A DNA stretch of 22,984 bases from an uncultured Fibrobacter sp. (GTDB lineage: Bacteria > Fibrobacterota > Fibrobacteria > Fibrobacterales > Fibrobacteraceae), in the NCBI GenBank assembly GCA_937891805.1, contig CALATK010000198.1:1-22984 (forward strand), in the 5' to 3' direction. The position numbers and the translations under genes are program-made. The notes under the pieces were generated by a model that worked only from the letters and a program-made list of their open reading frames with translations, had not been told where the DNA came from and ran no database searches. Positions 14,190 to 22,290 of this stretch are shown piece after piece; positions within the stretch are counted from its first letter, which is position 1; every line of letters starts with the position of its first letter.

Positions 14190-15773
14190 TTACTTCTTGT
14201 CGCTCAGGTAAATGCTCTGGTGCTTGGTTTTGGGGCTTGGGTTCGGGTAGTCCAGAATGTAGTGCAACCCGCGGGATTCGTGCCTGCGGAGAGCTGCGAT
14301 GAGGATCATCTTCGATACCTGAAGGGCGTTCTGGAATTCCAAGAAATGGATGTTCTCCGTTTCCTTGTTCTTGATGGCAGCCTGCAGGTCGGCTTCCAGT
14401 TCTTCGATGACTTTCAGCCCCTGGTTCAGACCAGCTACCGTGCGGACGATTCCGCAGTGGGTCCACATCATGTCTTGCAGAATCTTGCGGCGTTTTTTCC
14501 AGTAGGGAGCCTTCGCGAAACTGATGAACTGCTTTTTGCCCTTGGGCGGTACAGTCACCTTGCTTTTCAGAAGACCGCTTTTCTGGATGTCATCGACGGC
14601 CCGGAGCGCAAAGACCACGCTTTCCAGCAGGGAGTTGGAGGCGAGCCTGTTTGCCCCGTGGACGCCCGTGGCGGCGACTTCGCCGCAGGCGTACAGGCCC
14701 TTGATTTCGGTACGGGACCAGGTGTCCACCAGTACGCCTCCGCACATATAATGTGCCGCGGGCACCACGGGAATCCATTCCTTGGTGATGTCGATGCCAG
14801 CCTCCAGGCACTTGGCGTAGATGTTCGGGAAATGGCTCTTGATGTCCTTGGGCGTGCGGCCGCTCAGGTCGATGTACATGTGGGGCTTGCCCAGGCGCTG
14901 CATCTCGCTGTGGATGGCCCGGGCCACGATGTCGCGGGGTGCGAGAGAATGGAGAGGGTGCACCTGGTTCATGAACTCTTCGCCCTTGTCGTTCTTCAGG
15001 ATTCCGCCGAACCCTCGGACCGCTTCCGAGATCAGGAACGGCTTCTTTAGGCTGGGCGCATAAAGGCTTGTGGGGTGGAACTGCATGAACTCGATGTCTT
15101 GCAGGGCGGCTCCAGCCCGGGCGGCAATGGCCATGCCGTCACCGCAGCTGTCCGGCGGGCAGACGGTGTACTGCCAAATGCGGCCTGCGCCGCCTGTAGA
15201 AAGTACGGTGGCCTTGGCGTAAATCTTTTCGATTTCTCCGGTTTTCTGGTGGATGATTTCGGCACCGATGCACTGTTTGGCCTTGCCCGTGCCTTTGCAA
15301 ATCAAGTCCTTGATGTAGCAGTTTTCCAGGTAGTCGATGTTCTTCTGCTTGTGGAGCTCGGCCAAGAGGGCACGCATAATCTCCTTGCCGGTAAGGTCTG
15401 CGGCATGCAATATGCGGTGGTGGCTGTGACCACCTTCCAGGTGCAGGTCGAACTGGGTCTTGTCCGTGGGGTTCGGGGTAAAGAGCACGCCCCATTTCAC
15501 CAGCTGCTTGATGGTGGCAGGCCCGCTCTTGGTGAGAATATTCACGGGTTCTTTTTTGCAGAGGCCGGCACCCGCTTCCAGGGTGTCCGCGATATGGAAT
15601 TCGAACTTGTCCGTCTTTTCGGTGACGGTGGCGATGCCCCCCTGGGCGTAGTTGGAGGAACCGTCGGGCTTTGCTCCCTTGGTGAGGATAACTACGGAAA
15701 GGCCCTTTTCGGCGGCATGCAGGGCGGCGGAAAGGCCCGAAATCCCTGCTCCAAGTACTAGAATGTCGTACAT
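14190..15773 (-). CDS. nadB: L-aspartate oxidase
   Basis: NadB oxidises L-aspartate to iminoaspartate with FAD, the first step of de novo NAD synthesis; under anaerobiosis fumarate can accept the electrons. The 527-residue product starts MYDILVLGAGISGLSAALHA, the FAD-binding GxGxxG fold. It has SSNYAQGGIA, then HSHHRILHAADLTGKEI, FHPTSL, EAVRGFGGIL, LAPRDIVARAI and GVHGANRLASNSLLESVVF, all in the order of the succinate dehydrogenase/NadB flavoprotein family. The final Arg/Lys-rich helical domain with RRHESRGLHY is also present. The start at 15773 is chosen because the FAD motif begins there and GGAG lies 6 nt upstream; a longer in-frame extension to 15857 has no support. nadA and nadC are not in the window. 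Confidence 0.95.
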   Translation of the reverse strand: MYDILVLGAGISGLSAALHAAEKGLSVVILTKGAKPDGSSNYAQGGIATVTEKTDKFEFHIADTLEAGAGLCKKEPVNILTKSGPATIKQLVKWGVLFTPNPTDKTQFDLHLEGGHSHHRILHAADLTGKEIMRALLAELHKQKNIDYLENCYIKDLICKGTGKAKQCIGAEIIHQKTGEIEKIYAKATVLSTGGAGRIWQYTVCPPDSCGDGMAIAARAGAALQDIEFMQFHPTSLYAPSLKKPFLISEAVRGFGGILKNDKGEEFMNQVHPLHSLAPRDIVARAIHSEMQRLGKPHMYIDLSGRTPKDIKSHFPNIYAKCLEAGIDITKEWIPVVPAAHYMCGGVLVDTWSRTEIKGLYACGEVAATGVHGANRLASNSLLESVVFALRAVDDIQKSGLLKSKVTVPPKGKKQFISFAKAPYWKKRRKILQDMMWTHCGIVRTVAGLNQGLKVIEELEADLQAAIKNKETENIHFLEFQNALQVSKMILIAALRRHESRGLHYILDYPNPSPKTKHQSIYLSDKK

Positions 15774-15793
15774 CTGAACTCCATGACGAAACG

Positions 15794-15809
15794 CCCCCGA
15801 TTTTGGGGG
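15794..15809 (-). promoter_or_regulatory. G/C hairpin in the nadB leader
   Basis: CCCCC-GATTTT-GGGGG inverted repeat, 21 nt upstream of the nadB start. It could be an operator or mRNA hairpin; no T run follows on the minus strand, so it is not a clear terminator. Confidence 0.3.
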
Positions 15810-15842
15810 ATAGACAATAGATAGCAATTTTGGGGCTATACG

Positions 15843-15891
15843 GCTATATTTGTACATTTTTTAACAGAAACCCGTGTTTTTTTGCTAAATT
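15843..15891 (+). promoter_or_regulatory. Promoter region of the PpiD-like gene
   Basis: Two -10-like elements occur. One is CTATATTTG at about 15844; the other is CTAAATTTTCGCC with TAAATT at 15886-15891, whose best -35 is TTAACA at 15861 (19 nt spacing). The second resembles the tRNA-Gln element and would give a leader of about 28 nt carrying GGAG at 15914-15917. Confidence 0.4.
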
Positions 15892-15925
15892 TTCGCCCGT
15901 CAAAATTATTTATGGAGTCATCTCT

Positions 15926-17878
15926 ATGTTAACGTGGATTAATGAAAAGGCCAAGTGGGTCATTGTCATTTTTGCTGCCGGTATTGTCGTGGGCCTTCTG
16001 GCCATGGACCGCGTGCCCAACACGAATCAGAGCTATCCGGTGGCTATCGTGAATGACCACAAGGTCTCCTATGGTGAATTCGACACCCGCATCAAGAGAA
16101 TCGTGCAGAACCAGTACCAGGGCCAGCATCTCGAAGACGAACAGTATGCCCAGCTCCGTTCCGAAGTGTTCCGCTCCTTTGTGCGCCAGGTTATGATGGA
16201 AGGCATCTACGAAGACGCCGAGCTGCGTGCTTCTGTGGCCGAACTCAAGAGCGAATTCAAGAACAATCCCGATGCCATCCGCGCCCGTCTGGTGCAAGAG
16301 GCCCAGAGCCGTCTGTATGCCATCCAGCAGCAGGCTACCTCCCAAGAAGACCTGATGCAGCGTTCCCAGGCCTACATCGCCTCTCTTCCCAAGTTCCTGG
16401 TGGACACCAACTTCAACAAGGCCGAATTCGACGCCTGGCTCGAGACTCCCCAGGCTTTCCAGTGGGGCGTGATGCTCCAGTTCGAAGAAGACCTGAAGAA
16501 CGCCACCATTCCTTCCCGTCAACTGCAGGTGCTGGTCGGGGCTTCGGTGCACCCCACCTCTCTTGAATCCAAGTGGAACGTGGACCGCCGCATGACGGAT
16601 TACGATATGGACGTGGCCTACGTCAATGCAAACGACTTTGCCGTAGAAGAAGCCACTATCGACAGCGCCATGGTCAAGGGCTATTTCAACGCCCATGTAG
16701 ACAGCTTCTTTGTAGAAAAGGACGAGGTCCTCTTTGATTACGTGAAGCTCCCGGTGGCCGCTACCGACGCCGATGATGAACGCATCCGCGAATACGCCAT
16801 GACGCTTTACTACCAGCTTTCCGACACGTCTTCTACAGCCAACTTCGAAGACATGGCCCGCATTTCTTCCGAAGATCCGGGCAGCGCCGAAAACGGCGGC
16901 ATGCTCTCCCAAGAAGCCGGTCACGGCGCCTTTGTCGAGGAATTCGAGAAGGCCGCCCTTGCTCTGGATTCCGGCGCTATTTCTGAACCGGTCAAGACCC
17001 GCTTCGGCTACCACATCATCAAGAGCTACGGCAAGACTACTGACTCTACCGGTGCAGTCTCTGCCAAGGTGGGCCATATCCTCCTGGTGGTGAACGCCTC
17101 TTCCGAAACTGTAGATAGTCTCGAAAATGTTCTCTCCGGAATCAAGACCGACATGGCCGCCGGCAAGTCTTTTGCCGATGCTGCCAAGGCTCGTAACCTT
17201 GCGGTGGAACGCTCCGAATGGGTTGGCCCCGGCGACAACATTGCCGTCCTCGGCTACCTGAAGGGACTGACCTCCTTTGCCTGGCCCAACGAAAACCTTT
17301 CTGAAGACATGGGCGATGTCTCTCCGGTTCTCAAGAACAACCAGTGGGTTGTGGTGGCCACCAAGGCCAAGGAACTCAAGGCCGGCGAACGTGACGTGAG
17401 CGTTTACTATGACGCAATCAAGAAGAACCTGCTCAAGAAGAAGAGCGCTGCCGCTGCAGCCGCCTACCTGACCTCTATGGCCGACAAGGTGAAGGCCTGG
17501 GCTCCGGCTGATTCTGCCGCCGACTCTACGGCTGTAAGTGCTCCTGCCGAAATCGAAAAGGTAAAGATTGAATCCAAGAGCGCTTCTGTGGAAGGATTTA
17601 TTCCGGGCTTCGGCTATGCCAACCCGAATGTGGCCAAGGTGCTCAAGAACCAGAAAGAAGGCGAATGGGGCCCTGTGGTGGAAACCGACAACGGTGCCGT
17701 GATGATCAAGGTCAAGTCCAAGAAGGCTGTGGACCGGGCCGCTCTCGAAACCGCCATCAAGGACGATAAGGACAACGCCGCCCGCTTCACTTCTATGACG
17801 GCCTTCAGCCAGTACGTGGGTGACCTGGAAAAGGCAACGCCTGTGGTGAACAACCTGGACCTGTTCTACAAGGACTAG
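15926..17878 (+). CDS. PpiD/SurA-like periplasmic peptidyl-prolyl isomerase chaperone
   Basis: 650 residues with one N-terminal membrane anchor (WVIVIFAAGIVVGLLA, about residues 11-27), so the body is periplasmic. Residues ~35-240 form a SurA_N-like helical chaperone region. A parvulin-type domain follows at about 270-375, with the recognisable ISSEDPGSAENGGMLSQEAGHGAFVEEFEKA and TRFGYHIIKSYGK segments. A second degenerate parvulin-like region starts near VGHILLVVNAS. This order matches PpiD, which works next to the Sec translocon on newly exported proteins. The start at 15926 is chosen by the preceding GGAG (8 nt) and because the anchor begins there; upstream in-frame sequence is intergenic. 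A strong terminator follows. Confidence 0.85.
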   Translation: MLTWINEKAKWVIVIFAAGIVVGLLAMDRVPNTNQSYPVAIVNDHKVSYGEFDTRIKRIVQNQYQGQHLEDEQYAQLRSEVFRSFVRQVMMEGIYEDAELRASVAELKSEFKNNPDAIRARLVQEAQSRLYAIQQQATSQEDLMQRSQAYIASLPKFLVDTNFNKAEFDAWLETPQAFQWGVMLQFEEDLKNATIPSRQLQVLVGASVHPTSLESKWNVDRRMTDYDMDVAYVNANDFAVEEATIDSAMVKGYFNAHVDSFFVEKDEVLFDYVKLPVAATDADDERIREYAMTLYYQLSDTSSTANFEDMARISSEDPGSAENGGMLSQEAGHGAFVEEFEKAALALDSGAISEPVKTRFGYHIIKSYGKTTDSTGAVSAKVGHILLVVNASSETVDSLENVLSGIKTDMAAGKSFADAAKARNLAVERSEWVGPGDNIAVLGYLKGLTSFAWPNENLSEDMGDVSPVLKNNQWVVVATKAKELKAGERDVSVYYDAIKKNLLKKKSAAAAAAYLTSMADKVKAWAPADSAADSTAVSAPAEIEKVKIESKSASVEGFIPGFGYANPNVAKVLKNQKEGEWGPVVETDNGAVMIKVKSKKAVDRAALETAIKDDKDNAARFTSMTAFSQYVGDLEKATPVVNNLDLFYKD

Positions 17879-17910
17879 TTGCGCAGCGTTGTTAAGCCCG
17901 AACAAATTTT

Positions 17911-17938
17911 GCCACCTGCAGATGCGGGTGGCTTTTTC
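17911..17938 (+). terminator. Intrinsic terminator of the PpiD-like gene
   Basis: GCCACCTGC (17911-17919) pairs with GCGGGTGGC (17924-17932), 9 bp with one G-T, loop AGAT, followed by TTTTTC. Confidence 0.85.
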
Positions 17939-17969
17939 TTTGTGCCGCTTTTTTTCGGAAAAAAGAAAA

Positions 17970-17994
17970 CCGACACACCTTTGTGATGCGTCGG
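17970..17994 (-). terminator. Terminator of tRNA-Glu, probably bidirectional
   Basis: A 10-bp imperfect stem with outer arms CCGAC / GTCGG and a 5-nt loop. T runs occur in both directions: 17957-17969 on the minus strand and 17996-18002 on the plus strand. It can end the tRNA from the right and back up the PpiD terminator from the left. Confidence 0.75.
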
Positions 17995-18003
17995 CTTTTT
18001 TTA

Positions 18004-18076
18004 TACCCCCAAGCGGACTCGAACCGCTGTTGCGGGAATGAGAATCCCGAGTCCTGGGCCACTAGACGATGGGGGC
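18004..18076 (-). tRNA. tRNA-Glu (anticodon CUC)
   Basis: A 73-nt cloverleaf on the minus strand. The acceptor arm is GCCCCCA with TGGGGGT (a G1-U72 wobble). The D arm contains TCGTCTAGTGGCCCAGGAC, typical of tRNA-Glu. The anticodon arm is CGGGA-TTCTCAT-TCCCG, giving CTC, and the T arm has GCGGTTCGAGTCCGC. CCA is not encoded. It lies between the PpiD terminator and fabZ. Confidence 0.93.
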
Positions 18077-18093
18077 GAGCGAACCAAATATAT

Positions 18094-18127
18094 AAAAATC
18101 CGCCCAGATTTAAAGGCTCCGGGCGGA
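18094..18127 (-). terminator. Intrinsic terminator of fabZ
   Basis: TCCGCCCAGA (18099-18108) pairs with TCCGGGCGGA (18118-18127), 10 bp with one G-T; on the minus strand it is followed by TTTTTATA. Confidence 0.8.
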
Positions 18128-18156
18128 ATCTTTTTGAGATTTTTTAGAAAGTCCTG

Positions 18157-18648
18157 CTAGACCATGGCGGCGCTGAAATCCGCCTTGGTGCAGAGGGTTT
18201 CCTTTCCTTCGGCATCGACGGTATAGAGCTCGCCGCTGTACTTGAAAATGCCGTGGCGGGCCATGACCAGCTTGGCCTTCAAAACGATTTCGGCAGGGGG
18301 GATTACCGGTGCGCGGAAACGGCAGTTTTCTACGCCCATAAAGGCGGGACGCTTGCCCGTAGTTTCCGCTTCGCGGCCGATCATGGTCAAGAGCGTTGCC
18401 GCCTGGGCCATGGATTCAATCTGGATGACGCCGGGGAGCACGGGGTTTCCGGGGAAATGCCCCTTCAGAAATCCTTCTTCGCCGGTCAGGTGCCACTTGC
18501 CTACGATTTCCATGTTTTCGGCGTCGAGGCTGAGGATTTCGTCAACGAAGGCGAAGGGCGCCTTTTGCGGCAAGATACCGTGGACTGTGTCGGCCTCGTA
18601 GAGGATTCCGTCTTTGTTTGATTTGGGTAATGATTCGAGTAGGGACAT
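18157..18648 (-). CDS. fabZ: 3-hydroxyacyl-[acyl-carrier-protein] dehydratase FabZ-like
   Basis: 163 residues, hot-dog fold. It has ILPQKAPFAFVDEIL (FabZ first block) and the active-site block GHFPGNPVLPGVIQIESMAQ with the catalytic His and Glu. FabZ dehydrates hydroxyacyl-ACP during fatty-acid elongation. The N-terminus is about 15 residues longer than the E. coli protein. CGGAG 6 nt before the ATG supports the start. It lies 28 nt downstream of putP, so it may be read from that promoter, an unusual pairing; no other fatty-acid genes are near. A specialised FabZ paralogue or FabA-like dehydratase is possible. Confidence 0.88.
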   Translation of the reverse strand: MSLLESLPKSNKDGILYEADTVHGILPQKAPFAFVDEILSLDAENMEIVGKWHLTGEEGFLKGHFPGNPVLPGVIQIESMAQAATLLTMIGREAETTGKRPAFMGVENCRFRAPVIPPAEIVLKAKLVMARHGIFKYSGELYTVDAEGKETLCTKADFSAAMV

Positions 18649-18676
18649 TTTTTCTCCGTAATATGCGGGCGAATGG

Positions 18677-20218
18677 TTAAAGTTTCAGTGTGCTGAGGCG
18701 CGTGTGTTCCACAGCATCAAACTCTTCCTGAATTTCCTTGCTGGGGGCCTTGGTGCAGAGGCTCACGATCACGATGGTCGCAAAGCTAAGCACGAAGCCG
18801 GGAACGAGTTCGTAAATTTGGAAAATTTCGGCAGGGAAGCTGGAGAGGTAGAACTTCCACACGAAGGTGGTAATACCGCCCACCAGCATGCCGGCGATGG
18901 CGCCGGGGAGGGTGGTACGCTTCCAGAAGAGAGCGAGGAGCATAATCGGGCCAAAGGTGGCGCCAAATCCACCCCAAGCGAAGCTCACCAGGCTCATGAC
19001 CACATCCAAGAAACTCTTGCCGTGCTTCACTCCGTCGGCACTGGGAGCGCCCTGCATGGCCACGATGACGGCGATAACGGTGATAAGCACCACCACGCCA
19101 CGGCTGACCCACATGACTTCCTTATTAGAAGCATTCTTGCGGAACAGGTGCTTGTAAAGGTCGTTACTGAAAGCGGAAGCGGAAACAAGCAGCTGGGAAT
19201 CAGCGGTACTCATGATGGCGGCGAGTATTGCGGCCATCAAGATGGCGGCAATGGCCGGGTGGCAAAGAACCTGGCACAAAATCAAGAAGATGCGTTCAGG
19301 GTCGTCCACCTTGATGCCGTGGGCTTCTACATAGTAGCGGCCAAGGAGGGCGATCATGATGACGGCACCCAGGCAGATGGTGACCCAAGTCATGGCAATA
19401 CGGCGGGAATGCTTGATTTCTTCGGCTTCCTTGATGCTCATGAAACGAACCAGAATATGGGGCATGCCAAAGTAGCCGAGGCCCCAGGCCAGGCTAGAAA
19501 TCAGGGCGATAAGGCCGATGGACTTGCCGGTGGTGGCGTTGGTGAATAGGTTCATCAGATAGGGGTTTTGGGCGTTCACCGCGTCCATGGTGGAGGCAAA
19601 TCCGCCAGAGCCGCTCATGATAATCAGGGGGATGGCGACCACAGCCACAAGCATCATCATGGCCTGGATAAAGTCGGTCCAGCACACGGCAAAGAAGCCG
19701 CCCATGAAGGTGTAGCTCACCACGACTACGGCCCCAAGAATCAGGCCCGTGGTGTAGTTCATACCGAAGATGGTACCGAACAGTTTAGCGCTGGCCACAA
19801 AGCCCGATACCGTATAGAACAAGAAGAAGGCAAGGATAAAGATAGAGGCAATCACGCGGATGATGCCCTTGTTGTCGCGGAAACGGTTGGAGAAAAAGTC
19901 GGGGAGGGTGATGGAGTCGCCGCAGAAGTGGCTGTACTTGCGGAGACGCTTGCCTACGATTTTCCAGTTGAAATAGGTGCCGATGACAAGGCCGATACCG
20001 ATCCATGCTTCGGAGAACCCGCTCACGAACACGGCACCGGGGAGCCCCATCAGGAGCCAGCCACTCATGTCGGAGGCCTGGGCGGACATGGCCACCACCC
20101 ACTTGTTCATACCACGGTTGCCCAGGTAGTAGGCGTTCAGGCTGTTGGCTTTCTTGGAAAAGTAAAAACCGATGCCGAGCATCATCAACAGGTACAGGAT
20201 AAAAACGGTAATGACCAT
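18677..20218 (-). CDS. putP: Sodium/proline symporter PutP
   Basis: 513 residues with about 13 hydrophobic helices of the solute:sodium symporter family. Segments closely match PutP: SAQASDMSGWLLMGLPGAVF, EAWIGIGL, a DSITLPDFFSNRF block, WGLGYFGMPHILVRFM, AILAAIMSTADSQLLVSASA and WGGFGATFGPIMLLALFWKR. It imports proline with Na+. The ATG at 20218 is chosen because AAAAGGAG lies upstream and the E. coli protein starts at about this point; an in-frame TTG at 20248 would put the ribosome site inside the gene. The ribosome site sits in the loop of a hairpin whose stem reaches the start codon. No putA is adjacent. Confidence 0.92.
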   Translation of the reverse strand: MVITVFILYLLMMLGIGFYFSKKANSLNAYYLGNRGMNKWVVAMSAQASDMSGWLLMGLPGAVFVSGFSEAWIGIGLVIGTYFNWKIVGKRLRKYSHFCGDSITLPDFFSNRFRDNKGIIRVIASIFILAFFLFYTVSGFVASAKLFGTIFGMNYTTGLILGAVVVVSYTFMGGFFAVCWTDFIQAMMMLVAVVAIPLIIMSGSGGFASTMDAVNAQNPYLMNLFTNATTGKSIGLIALISSLAWGLGYFGMPHILVRFMSIKEAEEIKHSRRIAMTWVTICLGAVIMIALLGRYYVEAHGIKVDDPERIFLILCQVLCHPAIAAILMAAILAAIMSTADSQLLVSASAFSNDLYKHLFRKNASNKEVMWVSRGVVVLITVIAVIVAMQGAPSADGVKHGKSFLDVVMSLVSFAWGGFGATFGPIMLLALFWKRTTLPGAIAGMLVGGITTFVWKFYLSSFPAEIFQIYELVPGFVLSFATIVIVSLCTKAPSKEIQEEFDAVEHTRLSTLKL

Positions 20219-20249
20219 TTGAAGTCGTACTCCTTTTGTTTTCTTCAAA
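20218..20249 (-). promoter_or_regulatory. Hairpin presenting the putP ribosome binding site in its loop
   Basis: On the minus strand TTTGAAG (20249-20243) pairs with CTTCAAA (20224-20218), whose last A is the A of the ATG. The 18-nt loop contains AAAAGGAG (20237-20230). This could tune putP translation. Confidence 0.4.
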
Positions 20250-20277
20250 ATTAAAAATTTTCGCCGAATTCTTTATT

Positions 20278-20283
20278 TATATT
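20278..20283 (+). promoter_or_regulatory. -10 box for sfsA
   Basis: TATATT lies 17 nt before the ATG; a short leader of about 10 nt would result. A weak, A/T-only -35 region is all that is visible. Confidence 0.4.
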
Positions 20284-20300
20284 CTGGTCAAATTGGAAAA

Positions 20301-21059
20301 ATGCCGATGAAATATGGTGAAATTGTCCAGGGCGAGTTCTTGGAGCGGCCGAACCGCTTTATCGCCCACGTGAAAATAGACGGCAAAAAGACGGTGGTCC
20401 ACGTGAAGAACACGGGACGCTGTCGTGAACTGTTGCAGCCCGGCGTGAAAGTCTTTCTGGAAAAGTCAAAAAATCCGGAACGCAAGACGCCCTTCGACCT
20501 GGTGACGGTGGAAAAGGTCACTCCCCGCGGGAAAATCCTGGTGAACATGGACAGCCAGGCCCCTAACAAGGTGGCCGCCGAATGGATTCGTTCCAACCGG
20601 GAGCGTTTTCCGGAGATTACCTTCCTAAAGCCGGAATACACCTTCGGGAATTCCCGCTTCGACTTTTATATCGAATATCGGGGAGCGGGGAAGACCAGGG
20701 CGCAGAAAGCGCGGCTCCACAAGATGTTCCTGGAAGTGAAGGGTGTGACTCTGGAATACGACGGTTCTGCCTCTTTCCCCGACGCTCCGACGGAGCGGGG
20801 CGTCAAGCACCTGCGGGAATTGACCCGCATTCTTGGGACCCGAACATCTGCAGACGACGGAACACCTTACGAATGCGGTGTGCTGTTTCTGGTCCAGATG
20901 AAGGGCTGCCACCGCTTTGGACCCGACGAAAAAATCCATCCGGAGTTCGCGGGAGCCCTGCGGGACGCTCGTGACGCAGGTGTGGAAATTTTTGTAGTGG
21001 ACTGCAAGGTGACCCCGAAGACGGTTACCGCCGACAAGCCCGTGCCATTAGTGCTTTAG
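20301..21059 (+). CDS. sfsA: SfsA family protein (sugar fermentation stimulation)
   Basis: 252 residues, the usual family length. It has the N-terminal EFLERPNRFIAHV, the VHVKNTGRCRELLQPG block, NSRFDFYIE, FLEVKGVTLE and FPDAPTERGVKHLRELT, all SfsA hallmarks. E. coli SfsA was named for effects on maltose use and binds DNA nonspecifically; the acidic and Lys residues of the EVKG and RFDF blocks form a nuclease-like site, and the true activity is unsettled. The ATG at 20301 is taken as start, with an alternative ATG two codons later. Its 3' end overlaps the convergent nudC stop by 4 nt. It is divergent from putP. Confidence 0.93.
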   Translation: MPMKYGEIVQGEFLERPNRFIAHVKIDGKKTVVHVKNTGRCRELLQPGVKVFLEKSKNPERKTPFDLVTVEKVTPRGKILVNMDSQAPNKVAAEWIRSNRERFPEITFLKPEYTFGNSRFDFYIEYRGAGKTRAQKARLHKMFLEVKGVTLEYDGSASFPDAPTERGVKHLRELTRILGTRTSADDGTPYECGVLFLVQMKGCHRFGPDEKIHPEFAGALRDARDAGVEIFVVDCKVTPKTVTADKPVPLVL

Positions 21060-21583
21060 GCGTTGCTGTCCAGCGTAAATCCCCGCCTAAAGTTCTCGAT
21101 GAGGCAGCAACTGATGCTTACGTCGGTCTCGTATTCGGGAATGTCTTCGCGCCGGACCCACATGGCTTCGGATAGTTCCGCTTCTTGCATGTGGATGGTG
21201 TCGTCGCCGTCCAGTTCGGCGGTGAACCCAGCGATAAGCGAGTCGCTGAAGGGCCACGGCTGGCTCCCGAAATAGCGGACGTTTTTCACGCGAAGGCCCG
21301 CCTCTTCCAGAACCTCCCGGTGTACCGCCTGTTCCAAACTTTCTCCGATTTCCACGAATCCCGAAATTAGGAAAAGTCTCGGGTTCGGGTTGTCGATGTT
21401 GTGGGCCATCAGGAGCTTGTCACCGTTGTGCACGGCCACAATCACCACCGGCGAGATTCGCGGGTACACGACGTTCCCGCATTTCGGGCAAACCAAGGAA
21501 CGTTCTTTTTCACCGCGGGCCATCTCACTTCCGCAGCGGCCGCAGAACTGGTTGTCCCGGTACCAGACGTAGAGCTGGTAGGC
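21056..21583 (-). CDS. nudC: NADH pyrophosphatase NudC, 5'-truncated at a sequence junction
   Basis: About 175 C-terminal residues of NudC. The four-Cys zinc ribbon (CGRC, then CPKC 15 residues on) is followed by VVYPRISPVVIVAV, then a perfect Nudix box running from GFVEIGESLEQ to REVLEEAGL, then the NADH-specific SQPWPF. NudC hydrolyses NADH and can remove NAD caps from RNA. The normal ~100-residue N-terminal domain is missing: upstream of about AYQLYVWYRDN the frame continues into an unrelated secreted metallopeptidase. The left boundary is firm; the right boundary is uncertain by about 20 nt because QLY..WYRDN could belong to either protein. The gene is probably intact in the real genome. 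Confidence 0.88.
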   Translation of the reverse strand, partial: AYQLYVWYRDNQFCGRCGSEMARGEKERSLVCPKCGNVVYPRISPVVIVAVHNGDKLLMAHNIDNPNPRLFLISGFVEIGESLEQAVHREVLEEAGLRVKNVRYFGSQPWPFSDSLIAGFTAELDGDDTIHMQEAELSEAMWVRREDIPEYETDVSISCCLIENFRRGFTLDSNA

Positions 21584-22255
21584 GGTGTACTCGGCAAAGC
21601 CCTCTGTCAAAAGCTGAGAATGGCTCCATCCGTGCTGGCGGAACATCAATACGTGAGACAGCTCGTGGAGGGCGGCGTAATCAGACCAGATAAAGAGGTC
21701 TCCGGGCGACACAGCAACATGCTCGCCCGCGCTGGCGTACGCCGCGCCATATTCCGAATGCAAGGAGCCCGTGTACCAATCCTGGCCCGCGTACAGCATA
21801 TCGCGCGAGGCGTTGATATGAACCTTCCCGTCTTCATAGATTCCCCGAGCGTAGCCGAAGCCGTCAAAGTCCAGCCCCGAAACAGTCTCGAGTGCTTGCG
21901 CCGCGGCAATTGTCCTTGCCACCACGTCGCCACGCACATAAATGCCCGCGCCGATATCAAGCACCACCTCTCCCGTGTCGATCGAGATCGCCGCGTCGGT
22001 GATATAGTCGCCGCCGTCAAAGACGAAGGGCTCCTCTCGGTGTCCCTCGCACTTGTCAAGGCAGGTCTCCTCGGTGCATGCGGGAATCAAGCATTTCAGG
22101 CAGGTCTGACAAGCGCTTTGGCAATAGCCCTCGACGTCCGCGGGATCAAAACCCCTCATGCAGGTCTGACAAGCGCTTTGGTGAACGTCCTCGCTACAGG
22201 CCGCGCCAGTCAGCACGCAAAGAATAAGAACAAAACACAGAAAAAGTCTCTTCAT
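21584..22255 (-). CDS. Cys-rich secreted HExxH metallopeptidase-like protein, 3'-truncated
   Basis: 224 residues before the junction. The N-terminus MKRLFLCFVLILCVLTGAAC is a signal peptide, possibly of a lipoprotein, though the -3 position is Gly rather than Leu. Residues 27-70 hold nine Cys, including a tandem repeat with CQTC twice. A middle domain (75-190) is not recognised. HELSH at 197-201 and E218 in LLTEGFAEY fit a gluzincin zinc site (HExxH with Glu 17 residues later). The protein is cut just after the third ligand, so the rest of the fold is absent. It has its own promoter of sigma-70/A consensus type and GGGGAG upstream. The style suggests a Bacillota donor, not Fibrobacter. Confidence 0.65.
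22101..22181 (-). repeat. Partial 60-nt tandem duplication in the Cys-rich region
   Basis: An identical 21-nt core starts at 22101 and at 22161, exactly 60 nt apart and in frame, encoding QSACQTC-type segments twice. Bases left of each core are partly similar, indicating an old duplication of a 20-residue unit. Confidence 0.65.
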
Positions 22256-22290
22256 ATCAAAAATTGCTCCCCACTGTTTGATTTGTTATT

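Noticed and set aside
15774..15857. N-terminal extension of NadB
   Set aside because: The extension covers the intergenic region with the hairpin; the FAD motif and ribosome site place the start at 15773.
15929..17905. 658-codon open frame antisense to the PpiD-like gene
   Set aside because: Codon bias of the real gene leaves the opposite strand open; the antisense product has no motifs, and the sense strand has clear domains, a ribosome site and a terminator.
21056..22255. A novel secreted peptidase-Nudix fusion enzyme
   Set aside because: Both halves are cut mid-domain, cell locations conflict, and nearby there is a second break; a chimera explains it better.
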